A stretch of 64,000 nucleotides of DNA from Streptomyces sp. NK15101 (GCF_020400725.1 NZ_JAINVG010000040.1:1-64000); one strand, 5' to 3'; shown: positions 34,343 to 43,488, counted from the first letter of the stretch. Translations and numbers: made by a program. The notes: generated from the letters alone by a model not told the origin.

Positions 34343-34572
34343 CGGCGGCGGACCCCGCCTCGGGCCCGGGCCGGGCAGGTCCCGTGGCGGTGAGGGAGCG
34401 CGCCTCCGCCCCGGGTCGCCCACCGGCTCCGTCCCACCCCGTGCGCCCCATGGGTCCGGCGGCGTCCGGACCCGCGTCGGACGACCGGTTTGGGGGTCGG
34501 CAGGGGTGGCACCCGAGCAGTACGTTCGGAGGGCCCGGCCGGCACACCACAGCCAGAAGGAGTTCATGGTGA
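34339..34572 (+). CDS. Possible small coupled ORF (uncertain)
   Basis: A GTG at 34339 overlaps the protease stop as GTGA and has GAGGAG 5 bases upstream. The frame runs 77 codons to TGA at 34572, overlapping the MoxR start by 7 bases. The product would be Gly/Pro/Arg-rich with no recognised domain. Third-position GC falls off along its length, so the 223-base gap may be non-coding instead. Confidence 0.3.
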   Translation: MTAADPASGPGRAGPVAVRERASAPGRPPAPSHPVRPMGPAASGPASDDRFGGRQGWHPSSTFGGPGRHTTARRSSW

Positions 34573-35585
34573 ACGATTGGCGGATCTACCGTGGGGCCGG
34601 GCATCCGCACGACGAGATACGGCGCCTGCCCGCCCCGCCGCCCTGGCGCGACTTCTCGACGGGCGGCGCCGACGACACCCTGGCCGGCTCCGACCGCCGA
34701 CTCGGCGTCAAGCGCAGACTCGTCCAGAACCACCACCCGCGGCCCGCGGAGACCGACGCGGTCAACGCCGCCCTGTACCTGCGGCGCCCGCTCCTCGTCA
34801 CCGGCAACCCCGGCACCGGAAAGTCCACGCTCGCGCACGCCGTCGCCCACGAGCTGCGCCTCGGCCGCGTGCTGCGCTGGCCCATCGTCAGCCGCTCCAC
34901 CCTCCAGGACGGCCTCTACCGCTACGACGCCATCGGCCGCCTCCAGGACGTCCAGCTGGAGCGTGCCCAGCCCGGCGCGACGGGCTCCGCCGCCGCGGCC
35001 CCGGCCGGCATCGGCTCGTACATCCGGCTCGGACCGCTCGGCACCGCGCTGCTCCCCTCCGAGCAGCCCCGGGTGCTGCTCATCGACGAGCTCGACAAGA
35101 GCGACCTCGACCTGCCCAACGACCTCCTGAACGCGCTGGAGGAGGGCGAGTTCGCCATCCCCGAGCTGGAGCGGCTCGCCGACCGGGAGCCCGTCGTCGA
35201 GGTGCTCAGCGACGACGGCCGCAAGGTGCCCGTGTACGGCGGCCGGATCCGCTGCACCACCTTCCCCTTCATCGTGCTCACCTCCAACGGCGAACGGGAC
35301 TTCCCCGCCGCCCTGTTGCGCCGCTGCATCCGCCTGGAGCTCGAACCGCCCGGCGAGGAGCAGCTCGGCGCGATGATCGAGGCCCACCTGGGGGCCGAAG
35401 CCGTGGCGGGCGACGGCGAACAGGGCCTCGTCCAGCGGTTCCTGAACCGCGAGCCGGGCGAGGTCATCGCCACCGACCAGCTGCTCAACGCGCTCTACCT
35501 CACCCAGCACGCCTCCCGCGCCGAGCGGGTGACCAGGGAACGCATCGCGGACATGCTCATGCAGCCGCTCGATCAGCCGAGGTGA
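34566..35585 (+). CDS. MoxR-type AAA+ ATPase
   Basis: A 339-residue AAA+ ATPase. Walker A is GNPGTGKSTLA near residue 81, Walker B is VLLIDELDKSD, sensor 1 is the Asn in IVLTSNGERDFPAALLRRC, and the Arg finger lies in the last part. The ATG at 34566 follows AGAAGGAG. MoxR ATPases remodel partner proteins, usually together with vWA proteins; here the next gene encodes a vWA-like protein, and the previous one a VMAP-type protease. It is probably the NTP-driven switch of the system. Confidence 0.92.
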   Translation: MVNDWRIYRGAGHPHDEIRRLPAPPPWRDFSTGGADDTLAGSDRRLGVKRRLVQNHHPRPAETDAVNAALYLRRPLLVTGNPGTGKSTLAHAVAHELRLGRVLRWPIVSRSTLQDGLYRYDAIGRLQDVQLERAQPGATGSAAAAPAGIGSYIRLGPLGTALLPSEQPRVLLIDELDKSDLDLPNDLLNALEEGEFAIPELERLADREPVVEVLSDDGRKVPVYGGRIRCTTFPFIVLTSNGERDFPAALLRRCIRLELEPPGEEQLGAMIEAHLGAEAVAGDGEQGLVQRFLNREPGEVIATDQLLNALYLTQHASRAERVTRERIADMLMQPLDQPR

Positions 35586-35592
35586 TGACCGG

Positions 35593-38500
35593 ATGCACCG
35601 GACGCGCCGGATGCCTCTGGAGGAGTTGACCCGCAGACTGCGGGCGGGCGGGGCGGACCCGTCCGCCGAGGCGGTCGCGGACGCGCTCTGGCTGTCCCAG
35701 TGGCTGCCGGAACCGGAGGCTCCTGATCCGGATGCGCCGTCCCGCGCGGACGGCGGAGGCACGGAGACCGTCCGGGCCACCGGCGAGGAGCGAGATCCGG
35801 CCAATCGGGAGGAGGCGCCCGCGCGTACGCCCGAGCGGCCGCCCCAGCGCACCGGAGGCCACGAGTCCGTCGCCCTCCACATGCGCTCCGGAGCGGCCCC
35901 GGCGGACGGAGCGCACGGCGGCGCGGGCGGGGGTGCGCGACGGGGCGCCGCCCTGCCCGTGCGCGCGCCCGGTGCCAACGCCCTGCCCGGACTCCTCGGC
36001 CTGCAGAAGGCCCTGCGCCCGCTGCGGGGGTACGCGCCCGCCCCGCCCCGCCCCGGCGAGGGCACCCTCGACGAGGAGGCCACCGCCGAACGCAGCGCCG
36101 CCGCGGGCATCCTGACACCCGTCCTGCGCCCGGCCGCCGGCCGCCGCCCCGACATCCAGCTCCTCATGGACACCGGCCCCGCCATGGTCGTCTGGGACCG
36201 CATGGTCGAGGAGCTCCGCCAGGCCTGCCAGCAGTCCGGCGCCTTCCGCGACGTCCAGGTCCACCGCCTGTACGACACCGGCGAAGGCCCCCCGCTCGTC
36301 ACCACCACCTCCGGCGCCGACGGCCGGCCCCGGCTCCGCCCCGTCGACCAGCTCCACGACCCCACCGGACGCCGGCTCACCCTCGTCGTCAGCGACTGCG
36401 TCGGCCCCCTCTGGCAGCGCGGCGCCGCCCAGCGCTTCCTGCGCCAGTGGCCCCGCCACTCCCCGCTCGCCCTCGTCCAGCCGCTCCCGCCGCGCCTCTG
36501 GCCGCGCACCGCGCTCCCCGCCGAACCGGGCACCTTCCAGCGCTCCGCCCGCCCCGGGGGCCCCGCCGCCTTCCGCTCCGACGACGAACCCTGGGCGGTT
36601 CCCGACCCGGCCAGACAGGCCGTCCCCGTGCTCACCCCCACCCCCGAGGCCTTCGCCTCCTGGGCCCGGCTCCACACCGGCCACGGCGGCGACACCGTCC
36701 GCGGCTGGGCCGCCTGGCTCGCCCCCGAGCCGACGCGACCGCCGCCGCCCCGGACACCCCGCGCGCCGCGCGGAGAAGAGGAACTCCTGCGCGCCTTCCG
36801 GGCGGGTGCCTCCCCGGGGGCGCTCCGGCTCGCCGTCCACCTCGCGGCGGCCCCGCTCACCCTGCCCGTCATGCAGCTCGTCCAGCGCGCGATGCTGCCC
36901 GACACCGGGCCGATGGAGCTGGCCGAGGTCCTGCTCAGCGGACTCCTGCGCCGGCTTCCCGGCCCCGCCCCGTACCCCTGCTTCAGCTATCCGCCCGGCA
37001 TCCAGCAGTTCCTCCTCGGCTCGCTCGATCCCGGCGCCGCCGCCCTCGTCCTCAAGCACTGCTCGGCCTACGTGGAGCGCAACTTCGGCCAGGGCACGCG
37101 CAACTTCCCGGCGCTCGCCGCCGCCCGGCTCGCCGGCCACGGCCCCGCCGCCGACGGCGAGGGCGGTCCCGGCCCCGTCACGGCGCCCGACGAGACCGAC
37201 GAACCCACCGGGCCCGAGGGCGCCGAGGCGGAGCTCTTCGCCCGCATCCCCGCGCGCGTGCTCCGCTTCTACCACCCCGACCTCGTCACCCCCGACCCGC
37301 TCACCGAAGCCCGCCGCCTCCTCGACCAGGGACGCGCCCAGTCCGACCCCGCCCTCCTCTCCGCCGCCCGCGAGCGCGCCGAGGAGGCGCTGCCCACCGC
37401 GCCCGTCGAGGCCCGGGTCGTCCTCGGCCGCATCCTGTCCGCCGAGGCGGGCACCGGGGCCGCCCGGCGGTCCGGCACCCGCCGCGAGCTCCTCGCCCGG
37501 GCCGCCGACACCCTCGTCCACGCCGGGGAGCTGGCCCGGCCCGGAGACGACCACTGGGCCGAGGCCCGCCTCGAGCAGGCCGTCGTCCATCACGCCCTGT
37601 GGCAGGAGACCGAGGACCCGCGGCAGCTCGACGCCGCCCTCGCCGCGCTCGCCGGGGACGCGGACCAGTGGCCCCCGGCCGCCCGGCCCACCCTGCACCT
37701 GCGCCGGGGCCGGCTGCTCCTGGCGCGCGGCGACGGCGCCGCGGCGGCCGAGGAGCTCACCGCGGCCCTCGCCCTCGGGGAGAGCGCCGCCGCCCTGCTC
37801 GACCTCGCCGACGCCCTGCACCTCGCCGAGGCCGGACCGGACCGCGTCGCCCCCGTCCTCGACCGCGCGGAAGCCCTCCTCGGCGACGGCCGTGCCCTGC
37901 GGCTGCGCCACGCCGGCGCGCGCGCCCGCCTGTACGAGGCCGCCGGCGACGGGCCGGCCGCCGACGAGGCGTACGAGCGGGCCACCCTGCTCACCCCCGC
38001 CGAGGGCGAGCAGCGCGGACTGCTCCTGCTCACCTGGGGCGAGTCCCTGCTGCGCCGTGCCGCCGCCGGCACCGGGACCCGGCCGGTCGACCGCGCCGAG
38101 TCCGTGCTGCGCGAGGCCCTCACCTGTCTCCCCGCCGGCGCCGCCGCCCGCGAGCGGGCCCGGATCCTCATCGGCAGCGTGCTCGCCCTGCGCTTCGACC
38201 GGGCGGGCTTCCTGCCGGACCTGTACGAGAGCCGCCACCTCCTCGAAGAGGCCCTCCGTGCCACCCGCGACCCGGCGACCCGGGCGGGGATCCGGCTCCA
38301 GCTGGGCTGGGTGCAACTGCAGCTGAGCGAGGCCGCGCGGGACGGGCAGCTCGTCGGCGCCCTCACCGCCTTCCGGCACGCCGCCGACGACGCCCGCGCC
38401 GCCCACGGCGACACCCCCGGCACGATCACCCTGGCGCGGGCGCTCCACGCCCAGGGGGCGGTGCTGTACCTGATGGACCGCGTCGGCCACGCCGCGACCC

Positions 38501-38733
38501 TCCTGGAGCAGGCCGCCGAGCAGTGGCGACGCCTTGACGGCGTGCTGGTGGCGGTGGACTGGGCGGACGTGGAACGCACCCGGGCCCTGCTCGCCGAGGT
38601 CGGCGCCGATCCCCGCCCGCGACCGGACCGCTTCTCCCGCGAGGAACGGCGCCGGGTCGCGCCGCCCTGGTGGGCGTGGCGCGAAGAGGACGCGGAACGG
38701 CTGGATAACGGGGGCGCGCATGGGCGCAGTTGA
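35593..38733 (+). CDS. SAV_2336-type protein: vWA-like domain with helical repeats
   Basis: A 1046-residue protein. The N-terminal PLEELTRRLRAGGADPSAEAV matches the SAV_2336 family start. A disordered Pro/Arg-rich stretch follows. A vWA-like domain begins near residue 182 (PDIQLLMDTGPAMVVWDRMVEELR), but the MIDAS-type DxSxS is replaced by DTGPA, so metal binding is doubtful. From about residue 560 there are TPR-like helical repeats with Leu/Ala-rich A and B helices. It follows the MoxR stop by 7 bases and is probably its target. The ATG at 35593 was chosen for its spacing from GAGG; ATG at 35611 is possible. Confidence 0.8.
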   Translation: MHRTRRMPLEELTRRLRAGGADPSAEAVADALWLSQWLPEPEAPDPDAPSRADGGGTETVRATGEERDPANREEAPARTPERPPQRTGGHESVALHMRSGAAPADGAHGGAGGGARRGAALPVRAPGANALPGLLGLQKALRPLRGYAPAPPRPGEGTLDEEATAERSAAAGILTPVLRPAAGRRPDIQLLMDTGPAMVVWDRMVEELRQACQQSGAFRDVQVHRLYDTGEGPPLVTTTSGADGRPRLRPVDQLHDPTGRRLTLVVSDCVGPLWQRGAAQRFLRQWPRHSPLALVQPLPPRLWPRTALPAEPGTFQRSARPGGPAAFRSDDEPWAVPDPARQAVPVLTPTPEAFASWARLHTGHGGDTVRGWAAWLAPEPTRPPPPRTPRAPRGEEELLRAFRAGASPGALRLAVHLAAAPLTLPVMQLVQRAMLPDTGPMELAEVLLSGLLRRLPGPAPYPCFSYPPGIQQFLLGSLDPGAAALVLKHCSAYVERNFGQGTRNFPALAAARLAGHGPAADGEGGPGPVTAPDETDEPTGPEGAEAELFARIPARVLRFYHPDLVTPDPLTEARRLLDQGRAQSDPALLSAARERAEEALPTAPVEARVVLGRILSAEAGTGAARRSGTRRELLARAADTLVHAGELARPGDDHWAEARLEQAVVHHALWQETEDPRQLDAALAALAGDADQWPPAARPTLHLRRGRLLLARGDGAAAAEELTAALALGESAAALLDLADALHLAEAGPDRVAPVLDRAEALLGDGRALRLRHAGARARLYEAAGDGPAADEAYERATLLTPAEGEQRGLLLLTWGESLLRRAAAGTGTRPVDRAESVLREALTCLPAGAAARERARILIGSVLALRFDRAGFLPDLYESRHLLEEALRATRDPATRAGIRLQLGWVQLQLSEAARDGQLVGALTAFRHAADDARAAHGDTPGTITLARALHAQGAVLYLMDRVGHAATLLEQAAEQWRRLDGVLVAVDWADVERTRALLAEVGADPRPRPDRFSREERRRVAPPWWAWREEDAERLDNGGAHGRS

Positions 38734-38823
38734 GTCGAACGGGTTTCCGCCTTTGGGGGGTCGGGAAGAACCGCTCCGCCGCTACGACCGTGGGGGACAA
38801 GGGTCGGTGAGGAGGAGCCGAGG

Positions 38824-39030
38824 GTGTTGGAGCACACGCAGCGGGTCGCAGGCGTCGACGGGGGCGGCGAGCGGCCATGGCGCTTCCCCGACCTCACCGG
38901 TGTGGACCTGCGGACCTTGCGCTTCATGGACGATCCCGAGCTGGCGGCCGCCGTCGAGCGGGTGCTCTGGCATCCGCAGGGACTGGCCGATTCCTGGGCG
39001 GAGACCGCCGGGGACAAGGCCCACGGCTGA
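38824..39030 (+). CDS. FxsA-like small peptide, candidate modified substrate
   Basis: A 68-residue protein; the GTG at 38824 follows GAGGAG by 7 bases. The middle (DLTGVDLRTLRFMDDPELAAAVERV) has the look of the leader of FxSxx-COOH peptides, in short DLTGVDLRTLR and DPELAAAVERV. The C-terminus, however, is ADSWAETAGDKAHG and lacks the FxSxx tail that the radical SAM enzyme FxsB crosslinks. It is immediately followed by a HExxH peptide beta-hydroxylase gene. I infer it is that enzyme's substrate, with the C-terminal Asp or His as candidate sites. Confidence 0.6.
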   Translation: MLEHTQRVAGVDGGGERPWRFPDLTGVDLRTLRFMDDPELAAAVERVLWHPQGLADSWAETAGDKAHG

Positions 39031-39108
39031 CCTCCGGCGGAGCGGCCGCGCCTACCGGCCGTTTTCGGTCAGATGCGCACCGCCCGCCGCAGGTCCATGG
39101 AGGCGGGA

Positions 39109-40386
39109 ATGAGCATCGCGCCCCTGCCCGCGCCCGTCTTCGCCCGACTGGCCCGGCTCAGCCCCGCCCCGGACGGGCTCGCGCTGCTGCGGTCAGCCCT
39201 GCACGCCCGGCGGTTGCTGCTCCTCAAAGCGCTCCTGGTGCGCGTCCACCGGCACCGGGCGTCCGTCGAACCGGGCGCGCTCGACCGGTTCGAGCGCGCC
39301 TGGGAACTGCTCGAACGGGTTGAGCGGCGCCATCCCGCCGTGGTCCGGGACGTCCTCGACTACCCGACGACCGGGGCCTGGCTGGCCGGCGCGCTCGCCG
39401 AACCCGCCGGACCCGCCTTCGACGGGCTGCTCGGCCACCTCGACAACCTCGCGGTCACGGCCGCCCTGCGCGGCGGCGGCCCGCTCGACCTGACCCTGGA
39501 GACCCCGGACGGCCTGCTCGCGCTGCCCGGCGTGGGCCGGCTGAGGGTGGCCGCGGACCGCGTCCGGGTCAGCGCCGGTGAGCGGACCGTACGGTTCCAC
39601 CCGGACGGCGCCCGCCACGCCGCACCCGCCGTCCTGGCCCTGACCGACCGGCGCCACGGCGTCCTCACGGGCCGCGGGCCCGGCTGGCGCGCGGTCCGCC
39701 CGCTGCCCCGCAGCGTCGCGCGCCTGGACGACCTCGACCCGCACCGGGTGCCGTCCGGCGCGGGCGGCGGCACGGTGGTCACCGCCGCCGACCCCGCCGA
39801 CACCGATCACGCCGCCTGGTTCGCCACCTGGCGCGCGGCCCAGGACCTCCTCGGCCGTACGGACCCGGGCCGGGCGGCCGAGGTGGCCCGTGGCGTCCGC
39901 GCGGTCGTCCCGGTCGTTCCGCGCGGACCCCGGCACCTGGGCGCCACCCTGAGCGCCGCCCCCGGAGCCGTACTGACCTCACTGCCCGCCGAGGGGCGGG
40001 GGATGGCCGAGACGCTGGTGCACGAGCTGCACCACAGCAAGCTCGCGACGCTCCACGAACTCGTGCCGCTGTACGGCCCCGGGCGGGACGCCGTGCACCG
40101 GGTCGGCTGGCGGTCGGACCCGCGGCCCATCGCCGGCGTGCTGCACGGCGCCTACGCCCATCTGGCCCTGGCCGATCTGTGGCGGCGCGCGGTCACCGCC
40201 GAGGGGGTGCCGGCGGCCTGGCGGTCCACTGCCGGGCAACAGTTCGACGACATCCACGATCAGGTGGGCGGGGCACTGCGGATCCTGCTTGAATCCGATG
40301 AACTGACGGTGGACGGAAGGGAGTTCGTGCAGCAAATGAGGCTGCATCACGCGAGCCTCGGCGCGACTCCCCTGGTCGCCGGGTAA
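39109..40386 (+). CDS. Stand-alone aKG-HExxH-type peptide beta-hydroxylase
   Basis: A 425-residue protein of the HEXXH-motif family, now described as alpha-ketoglutarate-dependent HExxH-type peptide beta-hydroxylases. The metal motif HELHH is at 305-309 (ETLVHELHHSKLATLHELV), and later conserved residues are in SDPRPIAGVLHGAYAH at 336-351. The helical N-terminal region of 150 residues is less conserved and may bind the peptide. In FxSxx systems this domain is often fused to the radical SAM enzyme; here it stands alone. The ATG at 39109 follows GGAGG by 5 bases; ATG at 39073 and 39097 are also in frame. The activity is inferred from family. Confidence 0.8.
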   Translation: MSIAPLPAPVFARLARLSPAPDGLALLRSALHARRLLLLKALLVRVHRHRASVEPGALDRFERAWELLERVERRHPAVVRDVLDYPTTGAWLAGALAEPAGPAFDGLLGHLDNLAVTAALRGGGPLDLTLETPDGLLALPGVGRLRVAADRVRVSAGERTVRFHPDGARHAAPAVLALTDRRHGVLTGRGPGWRAVRPLPRSVARLDDLDPHRVPSGAGGGTVVTAADPADTDHAAWFATWRAAQDLLGRTDPGRAAEVARGVRAVVPVVPRGPRHLGATLSAAPGAVLTSLPAEGRGMAETLVHELHHSKLATLHELVPLYGPGRDAVHRVGWRSDPRPIAGVLHGAYAHLALADLWRRAVTAEGVPAAWRSTAGQQFDDIHDQVGGALRILLESDELTVDGREFVQQMRLHHASLGATPLVAG

Positions 40387-40445
40387 CACTGTGCTCACGG
40401 CATACAACACTGCGTTGCGCGGGAGCGGGACGGGAGACACGACAG

Positions 40446-43400
40446 ATGGCGGAACAGCGATCGGGTGGTGCGGCGGATCACGGAGTCAGGAGCGCGCCGG
40501 AACACGTCCTCGTGGTCTTCCCCGGCTACCACCGCCCGTGGGCCACCTGGATCAACCAGCGCCTCGACGCGTACGGCGTGCGCGCGAGCCTCCAGCGCTG
40601 GGACCCGCCGCGCGAGGTGCCCCTGGAGGACTCGCTCGGCGACCTGCTGCTCGCACGCGGCCAGGTGCTGCTCGTCCTGGACGACTGGTTCTTCCAGCTC
40701 GGCCCGCGTGCGGCCGGTGAGTGGAACGACGTCCTGCGCGGCTTCGTCGCCGCCCATGCCGAGCGGTTCGCCGCGGTCAACCTCACCAACCGGACCCTCC
40801 TCCCGGCCACCGCCGTCCTCGAACCCGTCAGCCTGTGGGGCGTCGGCGAGGAGGAGGCCGAAGCCCGGCTGCTCAGCCGGCTCGGCGTCGAACCCCGCCG
40901 CCCCACCGGCCGTCGGCTGCCCGTCGGCTCGCTCGTCCGCTTCCCGGACACCCCTCCCGAGATCTGGGGCGAGATCCCGCGCCGCAACCCCCGCTTCACC
41001 GGCCGGGACGACCTGCTCACCGAGCTCCAGGAACGGCTCATGGACGCCGAGCGCGGCAACGCCGCCTGCACCCTGCTCGGCATGTCCGGCATCGGCAAGA
41101 CCCAGATCGCCGCCGAGTACGCCCACCGCTTCAGCTCCGACTACGACGTCGTGTGGTGGGTCAGCTCCGACGACCGCAACGTGCAGCGCGACCGCTTCGG
41201 GGAGCTCGCCACCGAACTGGGCCTGACCACCGGCAACGAACCCGGCGAACGCATCCGCGCCGTCCGCGAGGCACTGCGCCGGGGCGACCCGCACACCCGC
41301 TGGCTCATCGTCTTCGACGGCTGGGACGACACCGACGGCGCGAACGTCCTGTTGCCGCACGGCCCCGGCCACGTCCTCATCACCTCGCGCAACCGGGGCT
41401 GGGGCGACTACACCGACATCCTCGAGATCCCCGGCTTCGACCGCGCCGAGTCCACCGCCTACCTGATGCGGCGCGCCCCGCACGTCACGGCGCCCGAGGC
41501 CGACGAGGTCGCCGCCGAGTTCGGGGACGTACCCCTGCCGCTGGTCCAGGCCGCGGCCTGGCTCGGGGAGTCCCGCATGGAGGTCTCCGAGTACCTCCAC
41601 ATGGTCCGCGAAGGACGGATCTCCACCGTCGAGCCGTCCGGCGACGGCTTCCCCCAGGCGTCCCTGACCTCCTGGTCGATACTGATCAACCGGCTCCGAC
41701 GCGCCCAGCCGCAGGCCATCGACGTGCTCAGCCTGTGCGCCTCCTTCGCCCCCGGCCGCATCCCGCTCGGCCTCATCCGCGCCTATCCGCAGGCGGACCT
41801 CCCCGAGGACCTGCGCTGGATGGTCACCGACCTCGCCGCCTGGTCCCGGGCCCTGGACACCCTGGTCAACTACTCGGTGCTCACCCGCGAGACCCGGGGC
41901 CCCGTCAACAACGCCGAGGTGGGGCCGCACCAGGAGTCCGTGCACATGCACCGGCTCGTCCACGACATCGTCGCCCGGCTCACCGAGGGCGACCACCGCG
42001 CCGCCCACCGCCAGGCCGTCCGCACCCTGCTCGCCGAGGCCGACCCCGGCAACCCCATGGACAGCCGGCAGTGGCCCCGCTACGCCGAACTCCTGCCCCA
42101 CCTGGAACCCTCCGGCGCACTCCTCAGCCGCAACCCGCGCATCCAGACCGCCGTGCTCAACTGTCTGCGCTACTGCTTCCGCAGCGGCGAGTTCAGGGCC
42201 GGCATCCAGCTCGCCGAGAAGATCCGGGACAACTGGTCCACCTTCATGGACCCGCTGGACCAGCCCATGCTCGACCTGACCACCCAGCAGGGCAACATCC
42301 TGCGCTCCTTCGGCCGCTTCCGCGAGGCGTACGACCTCGACCTCGCCCAGCGGGAACGCCTCGCCGCCGCCCAGCCCCCCAACGAACTCGGCACCCTGCT
42401 CTCCAGCAGCGCCATCTCCAGCGACCTGCGCTTCCTCGGCCAGTACAAGGAGTCGGAGCGGCTCCAGCGCAGCGTCCTCGCCGACGCCGAACGCCTCCTC
42501 GGCAACAGCGAGTTCTCCACCCTCGTCGCCCGCCACAACCTCGGCGTCACCCTGCGGCAGCTCGGCCGCTTCCAGGAGGCGTACGAGTCCGACGCCGAGA
42601 CCCTCGCCCAGAGCGAGCGGGTCCTCGGCAAACGCCACTCCCACACCCTCAACTCCAGCAACGCCCTCGCGCACGACCTGCGGCTGCTCGGCCAGTACCG
42701 CGAAGCCCTCGCCCGCCAGGAGGCCAACGTCCTGCGCCATGTGCAGGTGCTCGGCCCGCAGCACCTGCAGACCCTGTACGCCCGCACCCAGCTGGCCCTG
42801 TGCCGGCGCCGCGAGGGCGGCTTCCAGCAGGACCTCGGAGCCACCATGGCCAGCCTGCTCGACCAGATGCAGCAGGTGCACGGCCGCGGGCACTACCTCA
42901 CGCTCAACGCCATCAACAACTACGCCAACTACCTCCGCGAGCACGGCGACCTCGACCACGCCCGCGAACTCAGCCACGAGGCCGAGGCCGGCTACCGCGC
43001 CCTCCTCGGCCCCGCCCACCCGGTCGCCACCGGTGTCCTCGCCAACACCGCGCTCGTGCTCCAGGCCTCCGGCCAGCGGGCCGACGCGCTCGCCATCCTG
43101 GAGGCCGCGCTCGCCGGACTGACCTCCTCCCTCGGACCCGACCACCCCTGGGTCCTCGGCTGCGCCCTCAACACCGGGGCGGCACGCAACTTCAACGGCC
43201 GGGTGCACGACGCGGCCGAGCTCAGCCGGGACACCCTGCGCCGGGCCCGGCACACCCTCGGCAACGAGCACCCGCTCACCCTGTCGTCCCAGGTGGCCCT
43301 CGCCACCGATCTGCGCGGGCTCAGGGAGAACGAGGAGGCCGGGAAGCTGGAGGAGGACGCGCTGCTCACCCTCACCCGCACCCTGGGGGCCCAGCACCCG

Positions 43401-43463
43401 CACACCCTGTCGGCGCGTCAGCGCAACCGGCCCTACTGGGACTTCGAGGCCAACCTGGGCTGA
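40446..43463 (+). CDS. FxsT-type TIR-like/NB-ARC/TPR protein
   Basis: A 1005-residue multidomain protein of the FxSxx system TPR family. Residues 18-150 are TIR-like (VLVVFPGYHRPWATWINQRL and ASLQRWDP), residues 180-460 an NB-ARC/STAND ATPase with P-loop GMSGIGKTQ at 212-220 and Walker B WLIVFDGWDD near 284. From about 560 to the end there are TPR repeats of about 42 residues, each resembling LGQYREALARQEANV. It fits a STAND sensor that oligomerises on ligand binding. It begins 59 bases after the hydroxylase stop. The FxsB and FxsC partners are absent here. Confidence 0.88.
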   Translation: MAEQRSGGAADHGVRSAPEHVLVVFPGYHRPWATWINQRLDAYGVRASLQRWDPPREVPLEDSLGDLLLARGQVLLVLDDWFFQLGPRAAGEWNDVLRGFVAAHAERFAAVNLTNRTLLPATAVLEPVSLWGVGEEEAEARLLSRLGVEPRRPTGRRLPVGSLVRFPDTPPEIWGEIPRRNPRFTGRDDLLTELQERLMDAERGNAACTLLGMSGIGKTQIAAEYAHRFSSDYDVVWWVSSDDRNVQRDRFGELATELGLTTGNEPGERIRAVREALRRGDPHTRWLIVFDGWDDTDGANVLLPHGPGHVLITSRNRGWGDYTDILEIPGFDRAESTAYLMRRAPHVTAPEADEVAAEFGDVPLPLVQAAAWLGESRMEVSEYLHMVREGRISTVEPSGDGFPQASLTSWSILINRLRRAQPQAIDVLSLCASFAPGRIPLGLIRAYPQADLPEDLRWMVTDLAAWSRALDTLVNYSVLTRETRGPVNNAEVGPHQESVHMHRLVHDIVARLTEGDHRAAHRQAVRTLLAEADPGNPMDSRQWPRYAELLPHLEPSGALLSRNPRIQTAVLNCLRYCFRSGEFRAGIQLAEKIRDNWSTFMDPLDQPMLDLTTQQGNILRSFGRFREAYDLDLAQRERLAAAQPPNELGTLLSSSAISSDLRFLGQYKESERLQRSVLADAERLLGNSEFSTLVARHNLGVTLRQLGRFQEAYESDAETLAQSERVLGKRHSHTLNSSNALAHDLRLLGQYREALARQEANVLRHVQVLGPQHLQTLYARTQLALCRRREGGFQQDLGATMASLLDQMQQVHGRGHYLTLNAINNYANYLREHGDLDHARELSHEAEAGYRALLGPAHPVATGVLANTALVLQASGQRADALAILEAALAGLTSSLGPDHPWVLGCALNTGAARNFNGRVHDAAELSRDTLRRARHTLGNEHPLTLSSQVALATDLRGLRENEEAGKLEEDALLTLTRTLGAQHPHTLSARQRNRPYWDFEANLG

Positions 43464-43488
43464 GCCCCGTACGCCCGGCAAAGACGCC

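Noticed and set aside
34050..38721. Two very long minus-strand frames (about 951 and 1054 codons) antisense to the MoxR and SAV_2336-type genes
   Set aside because: They are Arg/Gly/Ala-rich shadows with no known domain; the plus-strand frames have Walker motifs and family signatures.
40395..43481. Minus-strand frame of about 1028 codons antisense to the FxsT-type gene
   Set aside because: Gly/Val/Ala/Glu-rich without domains; the plus strand has P-loop and TPR motifs.
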